Assembly (NCBI GenBank): GCA_022497155.1
Contig: MU385741.1
Location: forward strand, 310,001 to 374,000
From: Whalleya microplaca
Taxonomy: Eukaryota; Ascomycota; Sordariomycetes; Xylariales; Xylariaceae
Direction: 5' to 3'
DNA length: 64,000 bases
Shown: positions 1 through 11,113 of the stretch, in pieces
Numbering within the stretch: position 1 is the first letter of the stretch
Layout: each line of letters begins with the position of its first letter
Made by a program: the position numbers and the translations under genes
The notes under the pieces: model-generated
Databases searched by the model: none
The model's input: the letters and a program-made list of their open reading frames with translations, nothing else
Told to the model about the DNA's origin: nothing

Positions 1-38
1 TCTTTCTTTCTTGATCGGGACGGAATAGCTAGCCCAAC

Positions 39-467
39 CTGTGTAGTGTGATCAAAGGCGAAGCTCGAGGCGCTCTCGACGTCGTAGTACCGCCCGTCGC
101 CCAGGGAGCTGTGGGAGCTGATGATGACCTGCTGGCTGCTGCCGGGCAGCTTGACGGTGGTGAACTGTTCCTCGTTGTACTTCTCGAACGCGGGCGTGAG
201 CTGGGATACGAGGCCCGGCTCGTGGATGGTGAGGGTCTTGATGTCTAGAGTCAAGGTCAGGTTTTATTGCTTCGTTCTGATTTGTGTTGTCGGGCTGTGT
301 ACCATTTATAACGTCCGCTAGCTGTGTCGAAAGTTAAGTTAGTATGTGATCATGGTATTTTCATGGTTGGGAATAGATCTAGCTGGGATTTGGGAATCAA
401 GTTCTCGTACCTCTCCAGGTGGGGCGCCTTCTACGAAGGACTCGACAGTTTCTAAAGAAGTTGCCAT
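39..467 (-). CDS. cap1: F-actin-capping protein subunit alpha (5' part, runs off the window)
   Basis: The capping protein alpha subunit pairs with beta to cap barbed ends of actin filaments. Three exons are visible on the minus strand: 411-467 (19 codons from the ATG at 467), a 19-base micro-exon at 303-321, and 39-244. The joined protein begins MATSLETVESFVEGAPPGE, then LADVIN, then DIKTLT, and continues with FEKYNEEQFTTVKLPGSSQQ, GDGRYYDVES and SSFAFDHTTQ, the conserved N-terminal third of fungal Cap1. The first intron has a CTAAC branch point and a CACAG acceptor, and the second ends CTCTAG. The third exon most likely ends at CAG (39) before a weak GTTGGG donor, so the rest lies left of the window. 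Confidence in family is high; the last donor is less sure. Confidence 0.88.
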
Positions 468-1066
468 GGTTCCGTATCGAAGCTAGTAGAATGCAATATT
501 ATTATCTCGAGCTGAGGTCTGGAGAGTTCAGCTGTCTAAGTAGATTGTCGGGACACAGTCAGGCTTCAAAGTTCGGAGTTGCGCTCATTCCTAGCTGAGA
601 GAGACTGAGCGCGGGGCAATGTGGGCTAACATATGTTAGCCTGGTACGTGTACGTACTGCGTAGGCTGGCGCGCCGCAAATCAATGCCAAGAAAAGAATT
701 TAAATATGTACATGTACTGAGAAATAAGTACCTAGGTAGCGCTTCCTGCGAAGTCTATTTTTCTATTGGATGTTCTTGGGGTCAGTATATTCTTATTACT
801 TAGATATTACTTATATTCTTACTTCAGTATACAACTATATTTGTGTCATTTTGATACTTGCAGATTACTGTCTATAATGTATCTGTGGTAAACATCAGTT
901 TTACCCACGAAGGTCTCCTGAACATGGCAATGCCTCGCTATCGATACGCTAATTTATAACATGAGTCCCAACTACCTACATCTACACAATGTAGATTGTC
1001 GCCAGTAATGTAGTACCCAGTTCTTGGTCTTCAAGCTCACCATCTATACATAACTCCCGCGACCGT
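468..1066. other. Intergenic, promoter side of cap1
   Basis: No coding signal is seen. The part next to the cap1 ATG should hold its promoter. The part next to 1066 is the 3' flank of the E1-beta gene. Confidence 0.6.
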
Positions 1067-2371
1067 CTAATACTCTAGGAGTTTCTTGATCCCATCATAT
1101 ACCCCTTTTTCTTCTGTCAGCAACCAGCACTCAAAATGTATGTTCGTGGACTTAATAAATAGGGGAGACTCACTAGAAACGTCCGGGATATTGAACTTCT
1201 CAAACATCAACGGCGTGAAGATGCTCCATCCCGCAACGCGCGCCACCGGCGCCTCCAGCCGTAAGAACGTATCCGGGTCTTCCTGGACGGCGGCCGCGAC
1301 CTCGGCCCCGATGCCCGCATTGACCATGGCCTCGTGGACGACCATGCACCGCCCCGTCTTCCGCACGCTCTCGAACACGCACTCTTTGTCCCAGGGATAG
1401 ACCGTGCGCAGATCGATGAGCTCGATCGAAACCCCCAGATCCTCCTCCGCCTTCTGGATCGCCGCGCTGCAAGTGTACAGCGGCTGCCCGTAGGAGATCA
1501 CCGTCACGTCCTTGCCCTCCTTCAGCACCTCGGCCCTGGACAGCGGGAGCGTGTACGGGCCCGTGGGCACCTGTTCGACCGCGGCGCGGTACAGGATCTT
1601 CGGCTCCATGAACACGCACGGGTCGTTGCTCCGGATGGCGGAGAGCAAGAGGCCCTTCGCCTGCAGCGGCGAGCGCGGCATGACCACCCTTAGGCCCGGG
1701 ATATGCGTGAACAGGGCCTCGGGCGACTGCGAGTGGTACAGGGCGCCGTGGCCGACGCTGCCGCAGGGCATGCGGACGGTGAGGGCGCCGGCGTGCCGGC
1801 CCGTCCCGCCCTCGCGGTACCGGTACTTGGCGGCCTCGTTGACGAGCTGGTCGAAGGCCGGGTACACGTAGTCGGCGAACTGGATCTCGGCGACGGGCCG
1901 CGCGCCCTCGGCCGCCAGCCCGATCGCGAACCCCAGGATCCCCTGCTCCGTCAGCGGCGTGTTGAAGACCCGGTCGCCGCCGAAGCTCTCCGCCAGCTTC
2001 ATCGTGCAGCGGAAGACGCCGCCGAAGGCCACGTCCTCGCCGAACACGAGCACGTTCTCGTCCTCCACGAGCGCCGTCGTCAGCGCGTCGTTGATCGCCT
2101 GGAACAGGTTCATCCGCTTCGTCGTGCCATTTCGCACCGCGGGGGGTAGTTCGGCGTTGCCGAGAGCGGTCTGCGAGCTGTGTGCCAAGAGCGGCGTCGA
2201 AGCGTAGTCGGGAGGCAGGTTCAGTCGTGCATTGGGTGGGTGCGTCGAGTAGCTTCGGGGTTGTAACGCGCACGCTATCGCCCGTTTGTGTAATGAGATG
2301 CTGCTGGAATGATGATGATGCAGGGGCGCCAGCACCCTATTGACGCGACGAAGCGAAACCGTCTTCTTCAT
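1067..2371 (-). CDS. Branched-chain 2-oxoacid dehydrogenase E1 component, beta subunit (mitochondrial)
   Basis: This is the beta subunit of the thiamine-diphosphate E1 heterotetramer that decarboxylates the 2-oxo acids from Leu, Ile and Val in the mitochondrial matrix. The first ~45 residues are Arg/Ser/His-rich with almost no acidic residues, as in a presequence. They are followed by the transketolase-like pyrimidine-binding domain (NLFQAINDAL, FGEDVAFGGVFR, TEQGILGFAIG, QFADYVYPAFDQ) and the C-terminal domain (SYGQPLYTCSAAI, LIDLRTVYPWD, VVHEAMVNAG). The pattern fits the branched-chain enzyme better than pyruvate dehydrogenase. The frame is open throughout, but a 60-base intron is predicted at 1114-1173 (GTGAGT donor, CTGACAG acceptor). 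Removing it gives exons 1174-2371 and 1067-1113 and restores the usual tail ending YDGIKKLLEY, 414 residues. The unspliced frame would give 434. The start at 2371 is the only ATG giving the presequence. Confidence 0.93.
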   Translation of the reverse strand: MKKTVSLRRVNRVLAPLHHHHSSSISLHKRAIACALQPRSYSTHPPNARLNLPPDYASTPLLAHSSQTALGNAELPPAVRNGTTKRMNLFQAINDALTTALVEDENVLVFGEDVAFGGVFRCTMKLAESFGGDRVFNTPLTEQGILGFAIGLAAEGARPVAEIQFADYVYPAFDQLVNEAAKYRYREGGTGRHAGALTVRMPCGSVGHGALYHSQSPEALFTHIPGLRVVMPRSPLQAKGLLLSAIRSNDPCVFMEPKILYRAAVEQVPTGPYTLPLSRAEVLKEGKDVTVISYGQPLYTCSAAIQKAEEDLGVSIELIDLRTVYPWDKECVFESVRKTGRCMVVHEAMVNAGIGAEVAAAVQEDPDTFLRLEAPVARVAGWSIFTPLMFEKFNIPDVSSESPLFIKSTNIHFECWLLTEEKGVYDGIKKLLEY

Positions 2372-2924
2372 CGTGACAAATTCCCTGCTGCCGGGTTGAA
2401 TTCATATCTGGCGGTGAATTGACCGTGTTCAACGAAGAACAGAAGGGAGGGTGAAGCACGAGAGGAATACTCTCCGCCGTCGTAAGCCCAGTGACGAGGC
2501 ATCGCTTAGTCGCGGCATTGAGTTTGGAGCTAGATCCCCCAAAGCCGATGATCCAACTAACCCCGCTATCTGGCTATCAAGCTTCCGAGCGGCTGGGTAC
2601 TACGTACATAGTGTGTAGGCGGGAACAGGGGTATTGACTCGAAGGCGATAGTTGCCCGGTCAACCCAACACATACGTGTTCGAAGACATGGAAGCGTTGA
2701 CAATTATTTCCCAGCTGGATGTAAATGATAGACAGACGAAACTCCCCGAAGCTGACAACTGCAGATTCCTTTTCTACGCCAAGAGATTGCATATCTATCT
2801 ATCTATCTATCTATCTGTCTGTCTATCTACGTGTGTCTATCTATGTAATATTCTTTGAGATCCTTTCCATTCCTACGTCGTGCATGTTCAAAATTAGCAA
2901 CCAGCAGCAGCATTCCTCACTCTG
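2372..2924. other. Divergent intergenic region between E1-beta and the GH5 gene
   Basis: About 550 bases are shared as upstream DNA by two genes pointing away from each other. Apart from a TATC microsatellite no coding signal is seen. Confidence 0.6.
2792..2846. repeat. (TATC)n microsatellite
   Basis: Tandem ATCT units, partly changed to GTCT, lie about 80-130 bases before the ATG of the GH5 gene and may fall in its 5' leader. Confidence 0.85.
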
Positions 2925-5229
2925 ATGGCGCCCGAGGACTCGGAACCGGACCGCCGTCGGCGGAGGGATTCTGAGACACGCCACAAGCGTCACAAAAAGC
3001 GCAGACCGCGGGAGCACAGCGCAAAGGGCGCGACGTCGGCCTCGGAGGGGACGGGCAGTGGGCGTGGGCAAAAGCTGTCCCCCGACGCACTCGCGCAGCT
3101 GAACGAGCTCAATACCAAGGGCTACACATCCGAACCACCGCCGCCTCGGGATCCCGAGCGCAAGGCCAAGCGGGACCGGCGCCGGCGGGAGGGCTACGAC
3201 GTCGTCGATGCGGAACAGGACTCTCCGAGGAGGGAACGCTCGCGGGCTAGGGGCAAGGAGTACCGGTATTCGGACCTGGGATACGATTCCCCGAGGCGGG
3301 AGAGACGTCGCAGGGACGAGTATCCGGGCACGGATACGGAATACGACGCCCCGAGGCGGGAGCGACGGCGTCGTAAGGAGGGCGCGTATACGGACGACGA
3401 GGACCGCGCGGCTACGGATAAGGAAAACAGACGCCGCAAGAAGAAGAAGCGGAGAATCGTCAGCGGTGCCATCGTCGAGGAGGGCCGGGCGAGCCCGGAT
3501 ATACGAGGCGGTGCGGGGACTAGCAAGCACAGCAGCTACGACAGCGTTGCCATAGAGAAGGAGAAGCTGGGGCGCAAACCTTTGAATAGGAAGAAAAAGA
3601 GGTGTAAGTTTTCTATGACTACTGGCTGGAAGTGCTTCTTGTTGACATTGCAAAATAGGGATCATAGCCGGCGTGGCTTTGGTGGTGCTCATCATCATCA
3701 TCGTAGTGGCGGTGGTGGTGAGCAAGAAGAACTCGAATAACTCTAGCCAGGACAAGTCCAACCTCAACAACATCTCCCAGGACAGCATTCCGCCAGCTGC
3801 TCGGGGGTCCTATCTCGATCCCTTCACATGGTACGACACGACGGATTTCAACGTGACTTACACGAACGACACAGTGGGGGATCTGCCAGTCATGGGATTG
3901 TTCACGGACTGGGATGACTCCAAAGCCGCCCATGACAAGGTGCCGGCTATTGAGAAGTCTTGGGGTGATTACGCTAAGACACCAGCAAGAGGCGTGAATC
4001 TAGGTGGATGGCTATCGCTAGAACCCTTCATCACGCCCTCGCTATTCGACTACGATAGTAGGCTAGGAATTATCGACGAGTGGACTCTATGCACCCACCT
4101 GGGCCCCAAGACCGCCGCCTCGACGCTCGAGAAGCACTACGCTACATTCGTCACGGAGCAGACCTTCGCCGATATCCAGGCGGCGGGGCTCGACCACGTG
4201 CGCATCCCGTACAGCTACTGGGCGGTGCAGACCTACGACAGCGACCCCTACGTCTTCCGGACCTCCTGGCGCTACCTCCTGCGCGCCATCGAGTGGGCGC
4301 GCAAGTACGGACTGCGGGTGAACCTGGACCTGCACGCGCTGCCGGGGAGCCAGAACGGGTGGAACCACAGCGGGCGGCAGGGCGTGGTCAACTGGCTGAA
4401 CGGGACGGACGGGAGCCTGAACCGGCAGCGGTCGCTGGACGTGCACGACCGGCTGTCGAAGTTCTTCGCGCAGGACCGGTACAAGAACATCCTGACGTTC
4501 TACGGGCTGGCGAACGAGCCGCAGATGGTGACGCTGTCGGCGGACGCGGTGATCACCTGGACGGCGGACGCGTACAAGCTGGTGCGGGGCAACGGGCTGG
4601 GCGCGAACGTCATCTTCGGCGACGGCTTCATGGGGCTCGCGAACTGGCAGGGCAAGCTGACGGGCATGAGCGGGCTCGTGCTCGACGTGCACCAGTACGT
4701 CATCTTCAACAACGACCAGATCGTCTACACGCACCAGAAGAAGGTGCAGTACGCCTGCGATGGCTGGACGCAGCAGACGGAGCAGAGCATGGACACCGCC
4801 ACCGGCTTCGGCCCCACCATGTTCGCCGAGTGGTCCCAGGCCGACACTGACTGCGCCAAGTACCTGACCAACGTGGGCTGGGGCAACCGCTGGACCGGCA
4901 CCTACGACTCCGGCAACGCCTCGTCCGAGGCCCTGACCCCCAAGTGCCCGACCAAGGACAAGACGTGCTCCTGCGACGGCGCCAACGCCGATGTGAGCAC
5001 CTACAGCGACACCTACAAGAAGTTCCTCAAGATGTTCGCCGAGGCCCAGATGGTCTCGTTCGAGAAGGGCTGGGGCTGGTGGTACTGGACCTGGGACACC
5101 GAGAGCGCGCCCCAGTGGAGCTACAAGAAGGGCCTCGCCGCCGGCATCTTGCCGACGAAGGCCTACGACAAAGATTTTAACTGCGATAGCGACGTGCCGG
5201 ACTTTGCGGGGCTCAGCGAGACGTTTTGA
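2925..5229 (+). CDS. exgD: Glucan 1,3-beta-glucosidase, type II membrane protein (GH5, ExgD-like)
   Basis: Exons 2925-3603 and 3659-5229 (55-base intron, GTAAGT...AATAG) give 749 residues. An N-terminal cytosolic tail of about 226 residues is very rich in Arg, Lys, Glu and Asp. It is followed by one hydrophobic anchor just after the splice (W-IIAGVALVVLIIIIVVAVVV) and an extracytoplasmic GH5 domain. The catalytic acid/base is Glu about 513 (GLANEPQM) and the nucleophile is Glu about 617 (MFAEWSQADTDC). Other family marks are RGVNLGGWLSLEPFI, LDLHALPGSQNGWNHSG and GWGWWYWTWDTE. By family it trims beta-1,3-glucan at the cell surface. The tail holds three copies of a 20-22 residue unit around DSPRRER/DAPRRER (residues about 98, 120 and 140), which look like phosphorylation or sorting sites. 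Family assignment is secure; the enzyme's exact substrate is inferred. Confidence 0.93.
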
Positions 5230-8200
5230 TGGGGGAGTTATCTTTTTTTTTCCTTTTTTTTTGGTGCTATCTATTATTGCGCTGTTGGGAAAATCATTTC
5301 TGGCTTGCTCTTCTGTTTTTTGGTGGTGGTTCCAAATGTGCACATCTTACCAGCAGTTGCTGAAACTCACCGGCTTCAAGGGCCCCGAATTTCGCAAAAA
5401 GGGAAATCAGAATGGGCAGATTGCAGCTGCGAATTGCATGACGGCGACCTTCTTCAGCCTGCCACATAACGCACACCACAACACCATCACCCCCTTCAGT
5501 GGTGGAAGAAAAAGTTCTTATCTTGCAGGGACGTCATTTTATTCATTTTGGGTTGTTTATCTCGCTCGATCGTACCGTGCGTGCACAAGAGAGGTGGATC
5601 TGACTCCGGAGATCAGTAAGAGCTTTGATATATCGTAAGATGTGGCAAAGAAACAGGGTTTCTTACATTAGAGAGGCGTCCGGTCTGTTTTCAGAAGAGG
5701 CCGTGGGGGAAAACAAATATTGGATTGAAATGACTGAAAGAGAAATCGGCGATAGGTTTGCATATATATACTGATGTGTGTGGGTTGGTGGGTTGTAATT
5801 GTAGAGTAGAGAATTATCGTGAGAATGTGTGTATGTTATCAAGAAGTCACGATCATACTAATAACGAAGACATGTTCTGCTTGCCATTCAATGATACGTT
5901 TCTTGCAGTGACCTGGAGTTCTCGTTTCTACCAACACAATCAATCTAATCTGGACGCATGCTGGCAGTCGGCAAGACCCGCAGACCAGGGAGGTTGTAGA
6001 GTGTGTGAGACTACATGTTTGGTTTGAGCCACACAGTTACATCGCAGTTGATTCTACTTACTGACCGACAATTCGACCAAGGATTTTCGACTAAGGTAGG
6101 GGGGAATACCGTGTCTAATATTGGCACCAGGTATACGATGGCGGCACCAGAACGGGAAAGCCAGCGTTTGAGAGGTTCAAATATGGTGAGGCTGAAGCTG
6201 CGTTGTAACCGTGGGTTGCCTAGACCAGCCACCTAGCCAAGAGGTAGTAAAATTGACCACGGGTTTGAATATTGGCGGACCAAACAAGCAACTGGATTCG
6301 TCTGTCAGTCGTATTGGCGCTGCTCGTCACGTCTCTCTTCAGCCGCAGCCAAGGAAGCCGAGATTCGAACAAGTTTGGTTAGGTGACCGTATTCCGGGTT
6401 TTGGATCGGGATTCAGAACTGGTCGACGATCGGCTGTGGCCCGATCCTATGAGATCGAGGGATCGAATGAGAGGGCCCCAGGAACCAGGTCCGCAGATAT
6501 TTGATTCCCTCACTGGGCTCTGGGCATATGCGATTCGGTACATCAGTTTTGGTTACGCCACAGAGTCGTTCTCTCCAGCTGTGCCAAGTCTGCGCTTGTG
6601 TAGATAAACACACCACCATCATTTGACGGTCAAAGCAAATGACTACCTAGTAAATAGTTGCATGTCTTTTTGCTGTTCTCTATCTCAGAGCCACTCAAGG
6701 CCGAGAACATCGACAGCTGCTGTGATGGGAAAAGATAGTCACAAAAAACCCGAGAATTGTGCCGAAATGGGCTTCATGCAAACCGAGCTTCCGACTTTGA
6801 GTGCTCTCTTGATCAGATAGTCCCGGTTTGTTCATTCATGGCCAAGACTGCGAAATTCGGTGGTCAGATAGAGAAAGAGGTGTAGCCGTAACGCGGAACC
6901 TGCGTCAGTACACACCATATGCGCCGTCATCGGCATTTATAATTCGCTGAAGGACGTCGGTAGATGAGACCAGAGTGATAATGTTCCTAGTCGACGTCGG
7001 CGTCATTGGGATTGAGATTGATCCACTGAAGACAACCCCGACCTCCCAGGCTGCCAGGCTGCCAGGTTAGAACAAGACCTGGGATTAGATACTGCCGGGT
7101 TTCACCTCATATCGAATGGTGTCAAGGTTCGTGGCTGTCTGGCTCTGCCGTTGGTTTGAGCTGCGATGGGCAGCGCCACCTTCTTAACCGGTGTCTTTAA
7201 CCGGGAGTGCCCGCACCACAACGTCAGCCATTCCCGCTTTCCACTTCGTCGGGTCAGCCATGTGATAGTTGATTGGTGGCTTTTGTGAAGTTGCCTTGCG
7301 ATCGACTGTTATGATTGAGCACTGGAGATACTGGCAGACAAGGGTCTTGTGTTTTTCAACCTCGTATCGAGTTTTAAAAATATGTCTACAACCATTGAAC
7401 GAGAGCCAAGCATTGTCTTCTACCCGACTTATATGAAAGTGTACTCCGTGAATCAATGGCCGACTTACCTAAAATATGTATACTAGATTTGATTCAACGT
7501 TCCGGTATACTGGCACTGCCATAAGCTAGAAGCGGCATACACTATAGATGCAAAGGAGAGCAAATTAAAGGCTATAGAGAAGAGTGTTGGTGTAACAGTC
7601 TCGGAAGTCCGTCTGGCCACCTCCTATAGCGTTAGAAGAGTCTCTTAGTAATCAGCATTTCCTATTCTTGGAAAGCTCCCTGCCCACTCGATGATCAAGC
7701 AGTTCGAAAAGTCTTATTTGAAAGAGCATTGTGTCATCTTTCGACCCACCGCTACCATTACTCGAGGACAACGTAGCCAGAGTATAAGCCTCGTGACCTA
7801 GCGCCGTTTCGTAATATCTGAATGTTGGCAGAATAAGCCTCATGGAGGAATCTAGAGTCCTTGCTGGTGGTACAACACGCGCTGACTGTACAGGGGGCTC
7901 CTCAAGACTCCTTTGTAATTTCTTTGTCATAAGTTTGAGCAACTATTGTGATCTTGCATATCCGAAGCATTTTTGGAGCTAAAGGTTCGTGTAACAGGTT
8001 GGGATGAACTGTAGTTCATTTCTTTACACGTTGACACGTAAGGAATGCGATCTTCGTGTACAGGATGCTTCTAACCGTGACATCATGTGTGATGCGACCG
8101 CGGACAACTGCAATCTGAAGTTGAGTACCTCAGTGCTCAGGTATATCCCACGTTCAAGAATATATCTCTTATTATTGATGCCTCGAGCCAGAGTGCATTC

Positions 8201-10660
8201 GGAGAGTATATTTCCAGAGTTGCACCAAGCTTGTAGCCGTTCAGCTGGCCCCGCACGAGGTCGTACTACTAGTTGAGCACTATCGCCTGGACGCCGAATC
8301 CAGTCATCTGGAAACACTTGTTTGAAAGACTTGCGAACCAATCGAGTGACGCCTATTTTTATTCGTTTCTCTAGCTCCTCGCCCGCTCCTATGTTGTGGC
8401 TTCAAAATATAGTGCAAGGCTTCAACATCGTATCTTGTTGGCACAAATCGGTCCAAGTTTAAATGTCTAGAATGCGAAAACCAAGTCCCTAGACTTTGTA
8501 CGCGCCATGGTCTTGATTATTAAGGAGCGCAAGTATCGGGCGATGCATCAGATATTGGCTGTTTCAACTTCACGCCTCTGGGAATGAATAGGGCTGACTG
8601 ACACGATCTAAGGATGCGGATAGATCTGCTCCCGGTGGTTAAAAAAGAGGCGAACATTACAAGATGCGTCTACCGTCCTCCATAACGGGTAAAGGTGGGA
8701 ATAACAAGCCTTCGATGAGGTTGCATCCCGCAGCAATACATGACTGTAATATGCATGCAATGCACGACATTGCGACAAAGGAGGGTTGGCAGGATAAGCT
8801 ACACCTGTGGTGAACGATCTGGCAAGGATAGATTGGAATTATATGTGAATGACTCACCTTAAGACACACTGTCAAGGCGACGATGCCGGGTAAAGACAGC
8901 AATAGATCCAACTGACCGATCTGCCAGTGAGACTCCGCTGCGAAAGGAAGACTTGATAGAGTCGGATGTGGTCTTCCTCGATTGCGCTACGCTGCTGGCG
9001 GAGATCGCTGTTGACTGCCTTCGGCCGGTCAAATACTGCGTAATCAACATGAGGTCGATTATAGCCAAGATCTTCAGGCACCCCGGAGAATTCGGGGAGA
9101 GTTGACGGCGTGGAGCGGGGCGGACGATATGAGATTGTTTAGAGCAAATTTGATCAACGTGAAGACCTGCCTATTTGATTCGAGTTTGGCCATCTCCTTG
9201 GAATCTAGACAGCGTCGAGGAAATCTATGCATCTATTCAGCCATCGATACGTCCTCAACAGTGACGCGTCAGTCAATCGAAGCGATGGATCTTTTCGACC
9301 AAGCTCGATTGGTCATGGTGTGACGCCAGGGTCCATCTCGACTGCCTGCATGAGGGCACGATGGAGATGGAGGGCACTCCGCCGGCATTGCATTGCATCG
9401 AATCGCTGGCCTTCCTTCCCAGTCAGGTTCGGCAGAAGCTATACGCAGACGATCATTCGACGATGAGGCTCTCGGTTACGGTGCTCGAATCAACGGCCCA
9501 AGCCGTAGGTATGCAGATAGAGCGCCATTCATTTAGGCCAGGGCTAGTTAGTGCCAACTGTCGTTGAATTTATCGATGGTGCAACCATAGGGTGTCATAG
9601 AATGCGATAGGATGCCCATAGGGTGCCATGCTAATCCCGTGAACTCCAACAAATGCGCAAGGGCGCGAGTAAGTGAGCCCCTAGAGTGGTTCCGGCCAGA
9701 CGATAGCGAGTTCTCTACCTACCTACTAGAATTGGGAACCCATACACGCACATTCCGTACATAATCATAATAGATTCTGATGGTGTTTTTGCTATTATGA
9801 AGAGGAGAGGCAGGTAGTAGTAGACAGGGTGGAGAAAATAAAACGTTTTGGCTGGCTGAAGGCCGCATCGAGGTTGATCCATACAAGCCATATCACGTAC
9901 ACGTACTCCATACTCCGTACTAGATCTAATAAGTAGGTACGAAGTATGAAGAACGGAGTAAACACTGTGTGTCTATAGATTCCACAACCTACTGCGAGTA
10001 CCTATCTACATCTTTTTTGTGCTAGGTACCTGAAGGCTATTTGCTCGGTCAGCGCGAACAAGTACCAATGCCTCCACAGTATGTGCAACGTTCATTTGAA
10101 AGCAACGACGATCTGCTGCACTTCAGTTATTGCAAATGATTAAAGGTGCGCGGGATACATGCAACATGTACGCAGTGGAAGTGGAAGTCGATGCCCAGGT
10201 GTGGATGTGGATGGAGGAGAGATGTGGGGTTTTATAGATGCTATAATATATGTAACTGCATCTAGGTATCGATATGTATATTGATGCTTATTTACGCATG
10301 TATCTACTAGGTTTGTACATATATGTAGGCCCTTCCACCAATCTACATACCTACCGCACCTAGGTAGGTACATGTAGCTGCATTATAGGTAGATGTATGG
10401 ATGTATGGATGTATGTCTACGCAGTACATAACTGCGTATGATCTGTCGTGGATAGCAGCAACTTACAACATTGAAACCTTCTCCAACATTAATATGGAAG
10501 TGTTATGTTTGCGGTGATCACCGGGCCCTTAGGTACCGTACCGCACTGCTCTGTCCCCGTTGCCCTTACCGTGTGGATGTATACATATAAGTATATGGAT
10601 GGATGTAGGTAAGGAGCGGCCATGTAGGTGGTAGAATTAGCAAGGCAGGTCCAACGTTGG

Positions 10661-10690
10661 CATCATAGCTCCTCATAGCTCCTCATAGCT
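10661..10690. repeat. 10-base tandem repeat, three copies
   Basis: The unit CCTCATAGCT (first copy CATCATAGCT) is repeated head to tail. Confidence 0.8.
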
Positions 10691-11079
10691 TGGCATGGTT
10701 GATAGGGCAGCAGCAGGGCTTGTGCAAGGTTCTCACGTTTTGGTGGTTACTGACGTTACTAATCCAAGTTTGTATCGTGGTTCGAATAAATATCCTTGGC
10801 ACGATCTTGGCGTTGGTTGGTCCGTGCCTGGCTGGGGGTTACCGTTCAGGCGATTGACCCTGCCAGAAACGCCAGACCCTGCCAGACCCTGCTGCCAGCA
10901 CCTGGAGCCCTGCCTTGCCTGCCCGCCTGCCCGCCCAGCCCGCTGCCCGCCTTGGGGGAAATCTTGGGGGCAGTTTGGGGGGAAATCCTGTCAAACCTTG
11001 GGGGCATTTTGGCTGACGGCCTGACCTTGTCCCTTCACCTGCGAAACCACCTGCGCAACCACCTGCAAAATCGACGTTA

Positions 11080-11113
11080 TTTTTTTTTTTTTTTTTTTTT
11101 TTTTTTCTTTTTT
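11080..11113. repeat. Long poly-T tract
   Basis: About 27 consecutive T, one C, then six T, followed by C-rich DNA, 1.6 kb upstream of the acuK ATG. Length in such a run is error-prone. Confidence 0.85.

Noticed and set aside
1200..2273. Long alternative frame across the E1-beta gene (357 codons)
   Set aside because: Shadow of a GC-rich gene; Arg/Gly-rich low-complexity text.
4087..5343. 418-codon antisense frame over the GH5 gene
   Set aside because: Shadow frame caused by high GC at third positions.
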